64,000 nt of DNA from positions 558,001-622,000 of the forward strand of contig JACCHT010000001.1 of NCBI GenBank assembly GCA_013416635.1. The letters run 5' to 3'. Source of the stretch: Candidatus Thiodubiliella endoseptemdiera (GTDB lineage Bacteria; Pseudomonadota; Gammaproteobacteria; PS1; Pseudothioglobaceae). Below are positions 19,295 through 29,054 of the stretch, piece after piece; positions within the stretch are counted from its first letter, which is position 1, and every line of letters starts with the position of its first letter. Both the position numbers and the translations under genes were made by a program. The notes under the pieces are model-generated. The model saw only the letters and a program-made list of their open reading frames with translations. It was not told where the DNA came from and searched no databases.

Positions 19295-20355
19295 AAATAA
19301 TAATCGGACTATCAGGCGGGTTGATTCTTCTGTAGCAGCCTTATTACTATTAGAACAAGGCTTTGAAGTAGAAGCTTTGTTTATGAAAAATTGGGAAGAA
19401 GATGACACAGATAGTCATTGCACGGCAGAGCAAGATTTATCAGATGCACAAAAGTGGCGGATAAACTGGGTATTAAATTACATACGGTTAATTTTTCAGC
19501 TGATTATTGGGAGGATGTTTTTGAGCATTTTCTCACTGAGCACAGAAAAGGTCGCACGCCAAATCCTGATGTTTTGTGCAATCAAAAAATTAAGTTTAAA
19601 GCATTTTTGGACTTTGCATTGGACTTAGGAGCAGATAAAATTGCCACAGGGCATTATGCTAGAATTAGAGAAGAAGCAGGTTTATTTCAACTTAAAACTG
19701 GGCTGGATAACAACAAAGACCAAAGTTATTTTTTGCATCTTCTCAATCAATATCAACTTTCTAAAAGCCTATTTCCTTTGGGGGAAATTAATAAAGATAC
19801 GGTGCGAAAAATTGCTACAGAAAATGACTTCTTACTGCCAATAAAAAAGATTCCACAGGTATTTGTTTTATTGGTGAGCGTCCTTTTTCAGAATTTTTAC
19901 AAACTTATCTACCCAAACAACAAGGTGATATTGTCAGTGAAAATGGGCAATTTATCAAGCATCATCAAGGCTTGGCTTTTTATACCATCGGGCAACGCAA
20001 AGGTTTGGAAATTGGTGGCGGGTTTGGGGAGTCGGGTGAGCCGTGGTTCGTAGCAGACAAACGCTTAGAAAGTAATGAGTTATTGGTGGTACAAGGCGAC
20101 AGCCCTCTACTTTATCACACATCACTGAACGCATCCAATCCACATTGGATTGCAACTAAGCCAAAATTTCCATTAAAATGTAAGGCTAAAATACGCTATC
20201 GGCAAGCATCACAAAACTGCACAATTGATATTGAAAATAATGCAATAAAAGTTACTTTTAAACAACCACAACGCGCCATTACTCCTGGGCAATCCATTGT
20301 TTTTTACACTGACGATGTATGCTTAGGTGGTGCGATTATAGAAAATAGGCAATAA
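19291..20355 (+). CDS. mnmA: tRNA-specific 2-thiouridylase (three frame breaks)
   Basis: MnmA thiolates U34 of tRNAs for Glu, Gln and Lys. Pieces in three frames join into one protein: [20 protein letters not shown] (PP-loop), [14 protein letters not shown] with the catalytic Cys, [27 protein letters not shown] with the second Cys, and [13 protein letters not shown]. Breaks are near 19320 (GGGG reads GGG), 19457 (one A missing) and 19842 (one T missing). Each is a single missing base in a homopolymer, so a sequencing artefact is likely. The start overlaps the retron effector stop. hflD follows, as in E. coli. Confidence 0.92.
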
Positions 20356-20358
20356 AAT

Positions 20359-20925
20359 ATGGATAAATATGAACAGCGCACGATGGCACTCGCCTCCCTA
20401 CTGCAAACAGCAACTTTGGTGGACCAACTGGCTTCTACAGGTGCATGTGATAGTAAAAATAGCAATGCAAGTCTAAAAAGTATTATTAGCAATAGTACCG
20501 ATATTGAACAAGTATTTACTTCACCAAGAGACCTTGCGACTGGTTTAACCTCACTCAAAAAAGCATTAAATGCCAAAACCAAAGACATTCAAAATATTAT
20601 TTTTTATTCTTTGGCTCTCATTAATCTTGAAAAAAAGCTAATGAAAAACCAAAAATTATTATCCAAAATATCAAGTGAAATTGAGCAAATAAAAAACCAA
20701 GAATTCTTTGAAATTTCTCATGCAAATACATTGGCACGACTTGCTGAATTGTATAAAACCACTTTGGGCGAACTAAATCCAACCATTATGGTAAATGGTG
20801 AAGAGATACATTTGTCTAATCAACGCACCGCCAATCACATCAGAGCGCTACTATTGGCAGGCATTCGTGCAGTTTCTTTGTGGAAATCTCAAGGGTGGTC
20901 GTACTTGGCAATTATTGCTAAATAA
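20359..20925 (+). CDS. hflD: HflD family protein
   Basis: A 188-aa HflD/YcfC protein, alpha-helical and membrane-peripheral in E. coli, where it affects lambda lysogeny by binding CII. Its cellular role elsewhere is unclear. The call rests on the mnmA-hflD order, 3 bp apart, and on family-like segments near the N-terminus (ALASLLQTATLVDQLA) and C-terminus (NHIRALLLAGIRAVSLWKSQG). Intact. Confidence 0.85.
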   Translation: MDKYEQRTMALASLLQTATLVDQLASTGACDSKNSNASLKSIISNSTDIEQVFTSPRDLATGLTSLKKALNAKTKDIQNIIFYSLALINLEKKLMKNQKLLSKISSEIEQIKNQEFFEISHANTLARLAELYKTTLGELNPTIMVNGEEIHLSNQRTANHIRALLLAGIRAVSLWKSQGWSYLAIIAK

Positions 20926-20954
20926 GAAAAAGACACTTAAATTAGTAAATACTA

Positions 20955-20983
20955 TGGACTTTTAAAGCATAACTCTCTATAAT
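20955..20983 (+). promoter_or_regulatory. rpsT promoter
   Basis: TGGACT (20955-20960) and a perfect TATAAT (20978-20983) are 17 bp apart in the gap before rpsT, a gene that normally has its own promoter. Confidence 0.6.
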
Positions 20984-21017
20984 TACGCCTTTCTATTATT
21001 TTACAATATTTTATACG

Positions 21018-21278
21018 ATGGCTAATTCAGCAGGTTCAAAAAAACGCGCAAGACAAGCAGTTAAACGCAATAAACACAATTCTCAAATCCGTGCAAGAGT
21101 TCGTACTTTCATTAAAAAGGTGGCTTATGCTTTAGATGATGGTAACAAAAAAGACGCACAGAGTGGTTATGCCAAGATGCAGAAAGAGATCGACCAAGCG
21201 GTTAGCAAGGGTTTGATGAATAAGAATCAGGCAGCTAGAAAAAAATCTCGTCTTAACGCACAAATTAAAGCACTGTAA
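21018..21278 (+). CDS. rpsT: 30S ribosomal protein S20
   Basis: S20 binds 16S rRNA early in small-subunit assembly. The 86-aa, strongly basic protein opens with ANSAGSKKRARQA and ends in KNQAARKKSRLNAQIKAL, both typical. Monocistronic: its own promoter upstream and a strong terminator downstream. Confidence 0.97.
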   Translation: MANSAGSKKRARQAVKRNKHNSQIRARVRTFIKKVAYALDDGNKKDAQSGYAKMQKEIDQAVSKGLMNKNQAARKKSRLNAQIKAL

Positions 21279-21301
21279 TTAAGTAGCATTGCTTATATAA
21301 T

Positions 21302-21327
21302 AAAGCCCTCATTTGAGGGCTTTTTTT
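21302..21327 (+). terminator. Intrinsic terminator of rpsT
   Basis: A 10-bp stem (AAAGCCCTCA / TGAGGGCTTT, loop TT) runs into a T tract. It ends at the base before the ATG of the next gene (21328), which therefore has no leader of its own from this side. Confidence 0.93.
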
Positions 21328-21822
21328 ATGATTGGCGAAGAAGATAAACAATTATTCAGAGATACGGTTGATGCTGTTGCACCGATGGATAAAGACGGTG
21401 GTACCCGCATGCCTACAAATGCTGAAAGAAAACCACCCTTTATTGCATTTAGTCATGTAATTAATGGCACAATTGCAGGAAATAAAATTGTGCATTATGC
21501 AAAAAGTGGAATTTCAGAAAAGCAAATGAATATTATGAAGCATGGACATATTGACAGTGTGGCAGAGATAGATTTGCATGGTTATACAGTAGAAGAGGCT
21601 TGTGAGGCGTTGCCAGATTTTATTTATCGACATCAATTTGAGCGTTATGTACGCATCGTTCACGGTAAGGGGTATCGTTCTAGGAATGGAATGAGTATCT
21701 TAAAAACGCAAGTGGTTAATTTTCTCAGTCAACATCCGCAAGTTTTGGCATTTCATTCTTGTCCGCCAAAAGACGGGGGTGCAGGTGCGGTGTTTGCATT
21801 ACTTAAAAAAATAGACGGTTGA
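21328..21822 (+). CDS. Smr-domain protein
   Basis: A 164-aa protein with a C-terminal Smr domain: DLHGYTVEEA, then RIVHGKGYRSRNG (the HGxG motif) and a final PKDGGAGAVFALL. Smr domains are nucleases; SmrB-type proteins cut mRNA at stalled, collided ribosomes. The start ATG abuts the rpsT terminator with no Shine-Dalgarno outside the hairpin, so expression may depend on read-through or a start inside the stem. Confidence 0.87.
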   Translation: MIGEEDKQLFRDTVDAVAPMDKDGGTRMPTNAERKPPFIAFSHVINGTIAGNKIVHYAKSGISEKQMNIMKHGHIDSVAEIDLHGYTVEEACEALPDFIYRHQFERYVRIVHGKGYRSRNGMSILKTQVVNFLSQHPQVLAFHSCPPKDGGAGAVFALLKKIDG

Positions 21823-21826
21823 TATT

Positions 21827-23257
21827 ATGAAAAGTTCTTTGGCAATTTCCCAGGTTGATTTCAATATTGATGAAATTTATTCAATTTCTGATTTTTTGTC
21901 GCTGTGTAAATCTACCATTGAAAACAATGTGCCGACTTGTTGGCTTAAAGGTGAGATTTCGAATTTATCCCGCCCTGCGTCGGGACATTGGTATTTTTCT
22001 TTAAAAGATGAACGAGGACAGGTGCGTTGTGCATTGTTTCGTTTGAGTCAACGCAATATTCAGTTTAATCCAGAAAATGGGATGGCGGTGTTGGTTCAAG
22101 CGGTGCCAACACTGTATGAGCAACGAGGCGATTTTCAATTGATTGTGCGTCATATTGAGCCTGTGGGTGTGGGTAATTTGCAGGCTGCGTTTGAGCAATT
22201 GAAGGCGAAATTGCGTGGTGAAGGTTTGTTTGATGCGCAACATAAAAAGCCCTTGCCAATAGAAGTTAAAACGATTGGTGTGATTTCTTCGTCAAATGGT
22301 GCCGTGATTAGAGACATCATTAAGGTGCTGAATAAACGCTACCCATTTTCTGAAATATTACTGTTTGATTGCGTGGTGCAAGGCGAAGGCTCGGCTGAAA
22401 AATTGTCTCAGGCAATTTATGCAGCGGACAAATCTGCACGCTGTGATGTGTTGATTTTGGCGCGTGGTGGTGGTTCATTAGAGGACTTGTGGGCATTCAA
22501 TGAGGAGGTATTGGCTAGAGCCGTATTTGCTGCCAAAACTCCAATTATCAGTGCAATTGGACACGAAACTGATACCACAATTACCGACTTTGTTGCAGAT
22601 ATACGGGCACCAACACCCAGTGCAGCGGCGATGATGGCAACGCCCGATAGGTTGGAGTTGCTGTCGAAACTTGACAAGTTACATAGCCATTTATTACAAC
22701 GCACACAGCAAACTTTGGGCGATTGTCAAACGCAACTCAATCAGTTGGACTTGAATACATTCGGTTTTAACCGGCAACTGAATGTATTTTCACAAAGGCT
22801 GGATGAGTTGAATAAACGCTTAAGTTCTCAACTTAAAACAGCATTAAATTTAAATCAAAGTAAATTAAACACCCTATCAGAGCAGCTCAAACAACATTCG
22901 CCCAATATGAATATTGTGCACAAACAGCAACTCAATCAGTTGGTAAAAATACAGTTAAATAATGCCATTCAACGCCATATTACTCAGCAACAATTGAATT
23001 TATCTAGCCTAAGTCAGCAACTGAAAAAATCCATTGATAGCTTGCTTAAGCAGCAAAAATACGGCCTTGCCAAACATACTGCAGGGCTTGAACATCTGTC
23101 GCCCTTAGCCACACTTTCTCGAGGTTATAGCATCTCAATGCTGGAAGATAATCAGGTGTTAGACTCAACGACTAAGGTTAAAATAGGCACTTCAATCATC
23201 ACCCGATTAAGTGATGGAAAAATTCATTCTCAGGTCAAAAAAATTGAAAAAAATTAG
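21827..23257 (+). CDS. xseA: Exodeoxyribonuclease VII large subunit
   Basis: XseA is the catalytic subunit of the single-strand-specific exonuclease VII. The 476-aa protein has an N-terminal OB fold (CWLKGEISNLSRPASGHWYFSLKDE), the catalytic core (GVISSSNGAVIRDI, ILARGGGSLEDLWAFNEE, SAIGHETDTTITDFVADIRAPTPSAAA) and a long coiled-coil C-terminal half. It is intact. Positions 22745-22761 share 17 nt with the last CRISPR spacer (see findings). Confidence 0.96.
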   Translation: MKSSLAISQVDFNIDEIYSISDFLSLCKSTIENNVPTCWLKGEISNLSRPASGHWYFSLKDERGQVRCALFRLSQRNIQFNPENGMAVLVQAVPTLYEQRGDFQLIVRHIEPVGVGNLQAAFEQLKAKLRGEGLFDAQHKKPLPIEVKTIGVISSSNGAVIRDIIKVLNKRYPFSEILLFDCVVQGEGSAEKLSQAIYAADKSARCDVLILARGGGSLEDLWAFNEEVLARAVFAAKTPIISAIGHETDTTITDFVADIRAPTPSAAAMMATPDRLELLSKLDKLHSHLLQRTQQTLGDCQTQLNQLDLNTFGFNRQLNVFSQRLDELNKRLSSQLKTALNLNQSKLNTLSEQLKQHSPNMNIVHKQQLNQLVKIQLNNAIQRHITQQQLNLSSLSQQLKKSIDSLLKQQKYGLAKHTAGLEHLSPLATLSRGYSISMLEDNQVLDSTTKVKIGTSIITRLSDGKIHSQVKKIEKN

Positions 23258-24074
23258 CCTTTTATTACTGTTATTGTCCCATTTTGCATGGGCGAGTATC
23301 CCTGTTCAGCACACGCCCTACCCTGGTGGAATTGCGGTGTTTGATTTTGAGACTACTCACAGCAATCCAAAAGCATTTTATCGCACCGTGCCTTTATACA
23401 CGCAACACATTGAGGGCAATCATTGGCAGGTGTTATTAGGCATTCCGCTATTAGAAAAGGCGGGTAAAAAATCCATTACTATTCAAGATTTTTCTACCCG
23501 AACCTTGGATGTTGAAATTAAAATAATCAAAAATAAGCCTGTCAAACAGAATATTAAACTCAAAGGTAAAAATAAAAAATATGTCGATCCTAATGCTGCA
23601 CATATGGACCGAATCAAAAAAGAGCGTGTTATTTTAGGTAAAACTAGACTGTTCTTTTCCGACAAAACCTTATCTAATGGTGTATTTATACGCCCTGTTC
23701 TTGGTGTTATTACCAGTCCTTTTGGTGTCAAACGCCTTTATAATGGGCAACCAAGAAACCCACATACAGGAATAGACTATGCTGGTGCTACTGGCACACC
23801 AATCAAAGCACCCGCAGATGGCAAAGTAATTTTATCAGGTCAATATTTCTTTAATGGTAATACAATTTTTTTGGACCACGGACAAGGCTTGATTAGCGTT
23901 TATATCCATATGGATAAACGCATCGCTAAACAAGGGAAAATGGTGAAAAAAGGTGAAACCATCGGCACTATTGGGCAAACAGGACGGGCAACAGGGCCTC
24001 ATTTACATTGGGGTGTTTATCTTAATCGCACTACCGTTCATCCTAATTTATTAATGGGAAAATCAGTATTATAA
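23244..24074 (+). CDS. Secreted M23 (LytM) peptidase, active-site intact
   Basis: A periplasmic murein endopeptidase. After a signal peptide (KKISLLLLLLSHFAWA) comes a 150-residue N-terminal part, then a LytM domain with all zinc ligands: HTGIDYAG (HxxxD) and GPHLHWG (HxH). I place the start at TTG 23244, overlapping the xseA end by 14 bp, because it gives a clean signal peptide; ATG 23211 or 23214 would add charged residues from within xseA. Peptidoglycan remodelling is expected. Confidence 0.85.
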   Translation: MKKISLLLLLLSHFAWASIPVQHTPYPGGIAVFDFETTHSNPKAFYRTVPLYTQHIEGNHWQVLLGIPLLEKAGKKSITIQDFSTRTLDVEIKIIKNKPVKQNIKLKGKNKKYVDPNAAHMDRIKKERVILGKTRLFFSDKTLSNGVFIRPVLGVITSPFGVKRLYNGQPRNPHTGIDYAGATGTPIKAPADGKVILSGQYFFNGNTIFLDHGQGLISVYIHMDKRIAKQGKMVKKGETIGTIGQTGRATGPHLHWGVYLNRTTVHPNLLMGKSVL

Positions 24075-24477
24075 TGCAATCAGATGTTTCTTTATTCCGT
24101 AGATTAGGGGCAATTAGTTACGATATATTTTTGGCTTTTTCATTGGTATTTTTTATTGTTGGTGTTTTACTTATTGCATTTTTTGAAAAGCAAGCACAGA
24201 CAGAGACTTGGATGTTTTTTGTTTCTTTAGTCACTATTTATTTTACTTTACTTGGTCGTGGACACAGGGTGGACAAACTTTGGGAATGAAGGCTTGGAAG
24301 TTTCACATAACCCAAAGAAATGGCGAACCTATTACCCATAAACAAGCTTTGATACGCTTTGTTTTAGCCATTGTGTCATTTTCTACAGCGGGGCTTGGCT
24401 TTATTTACCAATTATTTGACAAGAATAATCTCGCTTTGCACGATAAATTTTCAAACACGCATTTAATGAAAAATTGA
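24074..24477 (+). CDS. RDD-family membrane protein (one frame break)
   Basis: A small RDD protein: LFRRLGAISYDIFLAF at the N-terminus carries the R-x-x-A-x-x-x-D pattern, and QTLGMKAWKFHITQRNG and ALHDKFSNT follow. Three transmembrane segments are visible. The frame breaks near 24247 (TATTTTAC for TATTTTTAC, one T missing). Corrected length is about 134 aa. The stop overlaps the ftsB ATG. Substrate unknown. Confidence 0.85.
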
Positions 24478-24787
24478 TGAATGCTTTACAAAAATTTTCA
24501 ATCGCTATTGGATTACCATTGTGCTTATTATCGTCTTAGCAATACTTATTCGTCAAAATTTTTTAGTCAATAACTTTCCTTTTTCACTCATCAAAAAGCA
24601 AGCGATTATTGACCAAAGTATTCGGCATAATGAATTATTAAAACAACAAAATGCAATCACCTTTCTTAAATTACAAGCCAATAATGCTGTTGATATGGAA
24701 GTGTTAGAATCTCAAGCGCGTTATCGTTTTGGCTTGGTTAAAAAAGGTGAACACTATTATCAAATCAGTGAGTCAATTGATGAATAA
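24477..24787 (+). CDS. ftsB: Cell-division protein FtsB (one frame break)
   Basis: FtsB is the septal membrane protein that bridges FtsQ and FtsL. The coding frame starts MNALQKF, and after one missing T near 24496 continues NRYWITIVLIIVLAILIRQNF, a transmembrane helix, then a coiled coil (IDQSIRHNELLKQQNAITF) and the C-terminal ARYRFGLVKKGEHYYQI, typical of FtsB. It overlaps the RDD gene and ispD. ftsB-ispD-ispF order is standard in gammaproteobacteria. Confidence 0.88.
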
Positions 24788-25470
24788 TCAACATTTTCTT
24801 ATTGTTCCTGCTAGTGGCATTGGTGAACGGATGAACACCAAGCTGCCAAAACAATATCTTAAATTGGACAATGGGTTAACGGTGCTTGACCAAACTTTGA
24901 AAACTTTACTCAATATTGAACAAATCAAAGGCTGCGTGGTTGCCATTGCTGAGAATGATACTGAGTTTACAAACTCAGCATTTGCCAACCACGATAAACT
25001 GCTTGCCACTGCTGTTGGTGGCAAAGCGCGTTTTCATTCGGTGTTATCAGCACTCAGCACTCTACGCCCTTTGCCAAAGATGAGGATTGGGTGTTAGTCC
25101 ACGATGCGGCTCGACCTTGCGTAAAAGCAAGTGATGTTATTCATTTAATTGAGCAACTGAAAAATCATCCTGTTGGCGGATTGCTGGCGGTAAAAATGGT
25201 GGATACGATTAAAAATCCAGTAATACCGTGGTTGAAAAAACAATCGATAGATCGTTACTTTGGCAAGCACAAACGCCCCAAATGTATCGTTTTGGTGTAT
25301 TATTCAAGGCATTGAAAAATGTGGTAAAAAATAATTTAACCATCACTGATGAAGCCAGTAGTATTGAGTACTTGGGATTGGAATCGGTGTTGGTACCTAG
25401 TAGTAAAAGCAATTTAAAAATAACCACGGCAGAAGATTTGGATTTGGCAAACTTCTATTTAAAAATATGA
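24780..25470 (+). CDS. ispD: 2-C-methyl-D-erythritol 4-phosphate cytidylyltransferase (two frame breaks)
   Basis: IspD transfers CMP to MEP in isoprenoid synthesis. Three pieces in successive frames give the whole enzyme: IVPASGIGERMNTKLPKQYL (nucleotide loop), then VLVHDAARPC, then QAQTPQMYRFGVLFKAL, TDEASSIEYLG and ITTAEDLDLA. Breaks near 25062 and 25215 are each a one-base loss. The pathway gene ispF follows with a 4-bp overlap. An essential gene with two breaks argues for sequence error. Confidence 0.92.
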
Positions 25471-25948
25471 TAAAAACAGGAATTGGGCAAGACTCCCACG
25501 CTTTTGATACCGATAACAGCAAACCGTTAGTGTTAGGTGGCGTAACTTTTGACCATCCGCAAGGGTTAAAAGGCAATAGTGATGCTGATGTGATTTTGCA
25601 CTCGCTTACCAATGCAATTTCTTCGGTAACAGGCAAAAATATTATTGGTGTTAAAGCCGATGAACTTTGTCAGCAAGGTGTTACTGATAGTGCAGAATAC
25701 TTAAAACTTGCTTTGCTAGATTTGGCAGATTTGGGTACTTGGAAAATTGTCCATATTGCCATTGCCATTGAGTGTTTAGTGCCAAAGATTTCCCCTAATA
25801 TAGAGGCACTCAAATCCAATATCGCCAATCTAACTAATGTTAACGCCAAGAGATTGGTATTACTGCCACCACAGGCGAAGGCTTGACGGCTTTTGGTAGA
25901 GGCGAAGGTATTCAAGTATTTACTATCATTACGATTGCATATGAATAA
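25467..25948 (+). CDS. ispF: 2-C-methyl-D-erythritol 2,4-cyclodiphosphate synthase (one frame break)
   Basis: IspF closes the cyclodiphosphate ring in the MEP pathway. Motifs GIGQDSHAF, LGGVTFDHPQGLKGNSDADVILHSLTNAI and the C-terminal ATTGEGLTAFGRGEGI are present. The frame breaks near 25850 (GCCAAGAG, one A missing) just before the last 32 residues. The 3' end overlaps the murC start by 8 bp. Confidence 0.93.
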
Positions 25949-27347
25949 TTTATTACCTGCTTTCAGTTCTCGAATTAAGAAAATCCATTTTATTGGCATT
26001 GGTGGTTCGGGTATGAGTGGGATTGCCGAAGTATTGCACAATCTTGGCTATCAAATTTCAGGTTCTGACCTTAATCAGAGTTCTGTTACGAAGCGTTTGG
26101 AAAAATTGGGCTGTAAAATTTTTAACCAACATCATCGAGATAATATACAAAAAGTAGATGCAGTAGTGGTTTCTAGTGCAATTAGTAGCAGAAACTCAGA
26201 AATAATTGAAGCAAGAAAAATCCATATTCCTGTTGTTCCTAGAGCGGAAATGTTAGCAGAAATTATGCGTTTTCGTTTTGGTATCGCAGTGGCAGGTACC
26301 CATGGAAAAACCACCACTACCAGCTTAATCACGCACATTTTAAACACAGCTAAATTAGACCCAACTTATATTATTGGTGGTATTTTGAATTCAAGTGGTA
26401 TCAATGCAAAACTCGGTGAAAGTGATTATTTAGTCGCCGAAGCCGATGAATCTGACGCATCTTTCTTGTTGTTGCAGCCAATGTTGAGCGTTATTACCAA
26501 CATCGACCAAGACCATATGAATACCTATGACAACGACTACAATAAATTAGAAGGCGCCTTTGTCAATTTCACCGCCAATCTGCCTTTTTACGGTGCCTGC
26601 GTATTGTGTGCAGATGATGCAGGGGTTAAAGGTATATTGAAAAAAATTACTCGCCCTGTTATCACTTATGGTTTTACTGATGGCGTTGATATTCAGGCGT
26701 TTAATGTCGGTCAAATCGAACGAAAAATGTACTTTGAAGTTAAATGTGCGGCACTTGCCATACGCTCTTTTAAAGTTGAATTAAATGGCATTGGCAAGCA
26801 TAATATTCTCAATACTTTGGCTGCAATTGGTGTGGCTTGTGAATTGGGTATTGATATCAAAATTATTCAAACTGCATTAAAGAGTTTTGGCGGGGTCGCC
26901 CGTCGTCTTGATTTTCATGATACGCTTACTATTGACGACAAGCAGGTGCTCTTATTTGATGATTACGGACACCATCCTAACGAGATTAAAGCCGTATTTG
27001 AAAGCCTGAAAGACACCTATAAAGACAGGCGACTGGTGGTAATTTTCCAACCACATCGCTACACAAGAACGCGGGATTTATTTGATGATTTTTCTAACGC
27101 CTTGTCCAAAGTAGATGTTTTGATTTTACTGGATATTTACCCTGCAAACGAACGCCCCATTGCCAACATCAACTCAAGCACACTCGCAAACAGTATCCGT
27201 CAGCGTTCGACACTTAACCCTATCGTGGTTAAAGACACAGGCGAAGTTCTCAAGGTCTTGCCCAATATTATCCAAAATGAGGATGTAATACTAACCCTTG
27301 GTGCAGGTAACATCCATTCTTTGGTCAATTTGCTCATCGAAAAATGA
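25941..27347 (+). CDS. murC: UDP-N-acetylmuramate--L-alanine ligase
   Basis: MurC adds L-Ala to UDP-MurNAc in cytoplasmic peptidoglycan synthesis. The 468-aa protein has the Mur ligase motifs: GIGGSGMSGIAEVL, ATP site GTHGKTTTTS, and DDYGHHPNEI. ATG 25941 starts the normal N-terminus; the frame is open further upstream but lies in ispF. Intact. murC-murB-ddl-ftsQ is a piece of the dcw cluster. Confidence 0.97.
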   Translation: MNNLLPAFSSRIKKIHFIGIGGSGMSGIAEVLHNLGYQISGSDLNQSSVTKRLEKLGCKIFNQHHRDNIQKVDAVVVSSAISSRNSEIIEARKIHIPVVPRAEMLAEIMRFRFGIAVAGTHGKTTTTSLITHILNTAKLDPTYIIGGILNSSGINAKLGESDYLVAEADESDASFLLLQPMLSVITNIDQDHMNTYDNDYNKLEGAFVNFTANLPFYGACVLCADDAGVKGILKKITRPVITYGFTDGVDIQAFNVGQIERKMYFEVKCAALAIRSFKVELNGIGKHNILNTLAAIGVACELGIDIKIIQTALKSFGGVARRLDFHDTLTIDDKQVLLFDDYGHHPNEIKAVFESLKDTYKDRRLVVIFQPHRYTRTRDLFDDFSNALSKVDVLILLDIYPANERPIANINSSTLANSIRQRSTLNPIVVKDTGEVLKVLPNIIQNEDVILTLGAGNIHSLVNLLIEK

Positions 27348-28177
27348 TGTTGCATAATGAACCAATGCACAAACACTGCTCATTGCGTGCAGGTGGGACA
27401 GTAGATAATTTTTTCATTCCCGATACGATAAAAGCACTATCTGATTTTTTGAAAGACAATCAACAACCAATTTTAATGGTAGGGCTTGGTAGTAATTTAC
27501 TGGTGCGTGATACTGGGTTTAAAGGCACTGCTATCAAACTTACGCACCTTAATCAATTAGAATTTAAAGACGATATTATCCATGCAGGTGCAGGGACAAC
27601 ATTGGCAAAATTGTCTCGATTTTGTGAATCTCATTCCCTAAATGGTGCTGAATTTTTAAGTGCCATCCCTGGTAATGTTGGTGGTGCATTGGCAATGAAT
27701 GCAGGTGCCTTTGACTCTGAAATGTGGTCTGCTGTTGAATCTGTAACAACTGTCAACAATTTGGGTGAAGTCTTTACCCGTGATAAATCTGAATTTGATA
27801 TTACATATAGATGCGTTGTGGCACACCAGCCAAATGAAATTTTTATTGGTGCTAGTTTACAGTTTTTACAAACTGAAAAACAAAATGATATCAAAGCCCT
27901 GCTAAAAAAACGCAACAACGCTCAACCCATTGGATTGCCTAATTGTGGCTCTGTTTTTAAAAATCCGCAAGGGCATTATGCAGCAAAACTCATCGAAAAT
28001 AGTGATTTAAAAGGGTTTTGCATCGGTGGTGCTTGTGTGTCTGATAAACACGCCAACTTTATTATCAATCAAAATAACGCCACAACAAATGAGATTGAAA
28101 ATCTCATCAAACACATTCAACAAACTGTCCAATCTAACTTTGGTATTAATTTAGAAACTGAAGTAGTAATACTATGA
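27344..28177 (+). CDS. murB: UDP-N-acetylenolpyruvoylglucosamine reductase
   Basis: MurB reduces UDP-GlcNAc-enolpyruvate to UDP-MurNAc with NADPH and FAD. The 277-aa protein is of the type I short form: HCSLRAGGTVDNFFIP, GLGSNLLVRDTGFKG, SAIPGNVGGALAMNAGAF, and the catalytic Ser/Glu region PNCGSVFKNP. It overlaps murC and ddl by 4 bp each. Intact. Confidence 0.97.
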   Translation: MMLHNEPMHKHCSLRAGGTVDNFFIPDTIKALSDFLKDNQQPILMVGLGSNLLVRDTGFKGTAIKLTHLNQLEFKDDIIHAGAGTTLAKLSRFCESHSLNGAEFLSAIPGNVGGALAMNAGAFDSEMWSAVESVTTVNNLGEVFTRDKSEFDITYRCVVAHQPNEIFIGASLQFLQTEKQNDIKALLKKRNNAQPIGLPNCGSVFKNPQGHYAAKLIENSDLKGFCIGGACVSDKHANFIINQNNATTNEIENLIKHIQQTVQSNFGINLETEVVIL

Positions 28178-29054
28178 TTGCGGTGCTAATGGGTGGCAAC
28201 TCAGCCGAAAGAGAAGTTTCTTTAAACAGTGGAAATGCTGTTTACGATGCTCTAAAAAATCAAGGCGTTGAGTGCTTTAAATTTAATTGGCATGGCAATA
28301 ATCTTGCCAAACTTTGGGTGCAGGATTTTGACAAGGCTTTTATTGTTTTGCACGGTCGTGGTGGCGAAGATGGCTACATTCAACGACAATTAGAGCAACA
28401 TAATATTGCCTACACAGGCTCAAATGCCATAGCTTCCCAGCAGTGCATGAACAAAGCCACTACCAAAGATATTTGGCAACAGCATAATTTACCATTATCC
28501 TCTTCTATTTTGGTAAAGTTGGACAACAAACTCCTAATATTAATTTTCCATTGCCTTGGGCAGTGAAGCCAATTCTTGAAGGCTCAAGTGTGGGTATTAG
28601 CAAAGTAGAAACTACTGAAGCATTAAATAAAGCACTTGAATTGGCTTGGCAATATGATGAAATTGCATTAGTTGAGCAATGGATTGAAGGAAGCGAATAC
28701 ACCGTTGCCATCCTCAATGGAAAACCCTTACCGGTGATTCAAATTAAAATCAATCAAGGTTTTTACGATTATGAATCCAAATATCTTTCTAATGACACGC
28801 AATATTTATGCCCTTGTGGTCTGTCAAATACTGATGAAAAAGAACTGCAAAAAATCGCTATGCAAGCATTTACAGCCATGGGAGCAAAGACTTGGGGGCG
28901 TGTTGATTTTATTTTAGATAGAGACAACACCCCTTATTTATTAGAAATTAATACCGTGCCTGGCATGACTTCTCACTCATTAATGCCAATGGCTGCTCAA
29001 GCACAAGGTATTAGTTTTGACGCCTTAGTTTTAGCAATTCTAAATAATGAATAA
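28174..29054 (+). CDS. ddl: D-alanine--D-alanine ligase (one frame break)
   Basis: Ddl makes the D-Ala-D-Ala dipeptide for peptidoglycan. ATP-grasp motifs: LMGGNSAEREVSLNSG, HGRGGEDGYIQRQLE, KPILEGSSVGISKV, WGRVDFILD and LEINTVPGMT. A frame break near 28519 (GTAAAGTTGG, one A missing) splits the reading. Overlaps murB by 4 bp and ftsQ by 8 bp. Confidence 0.94.
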
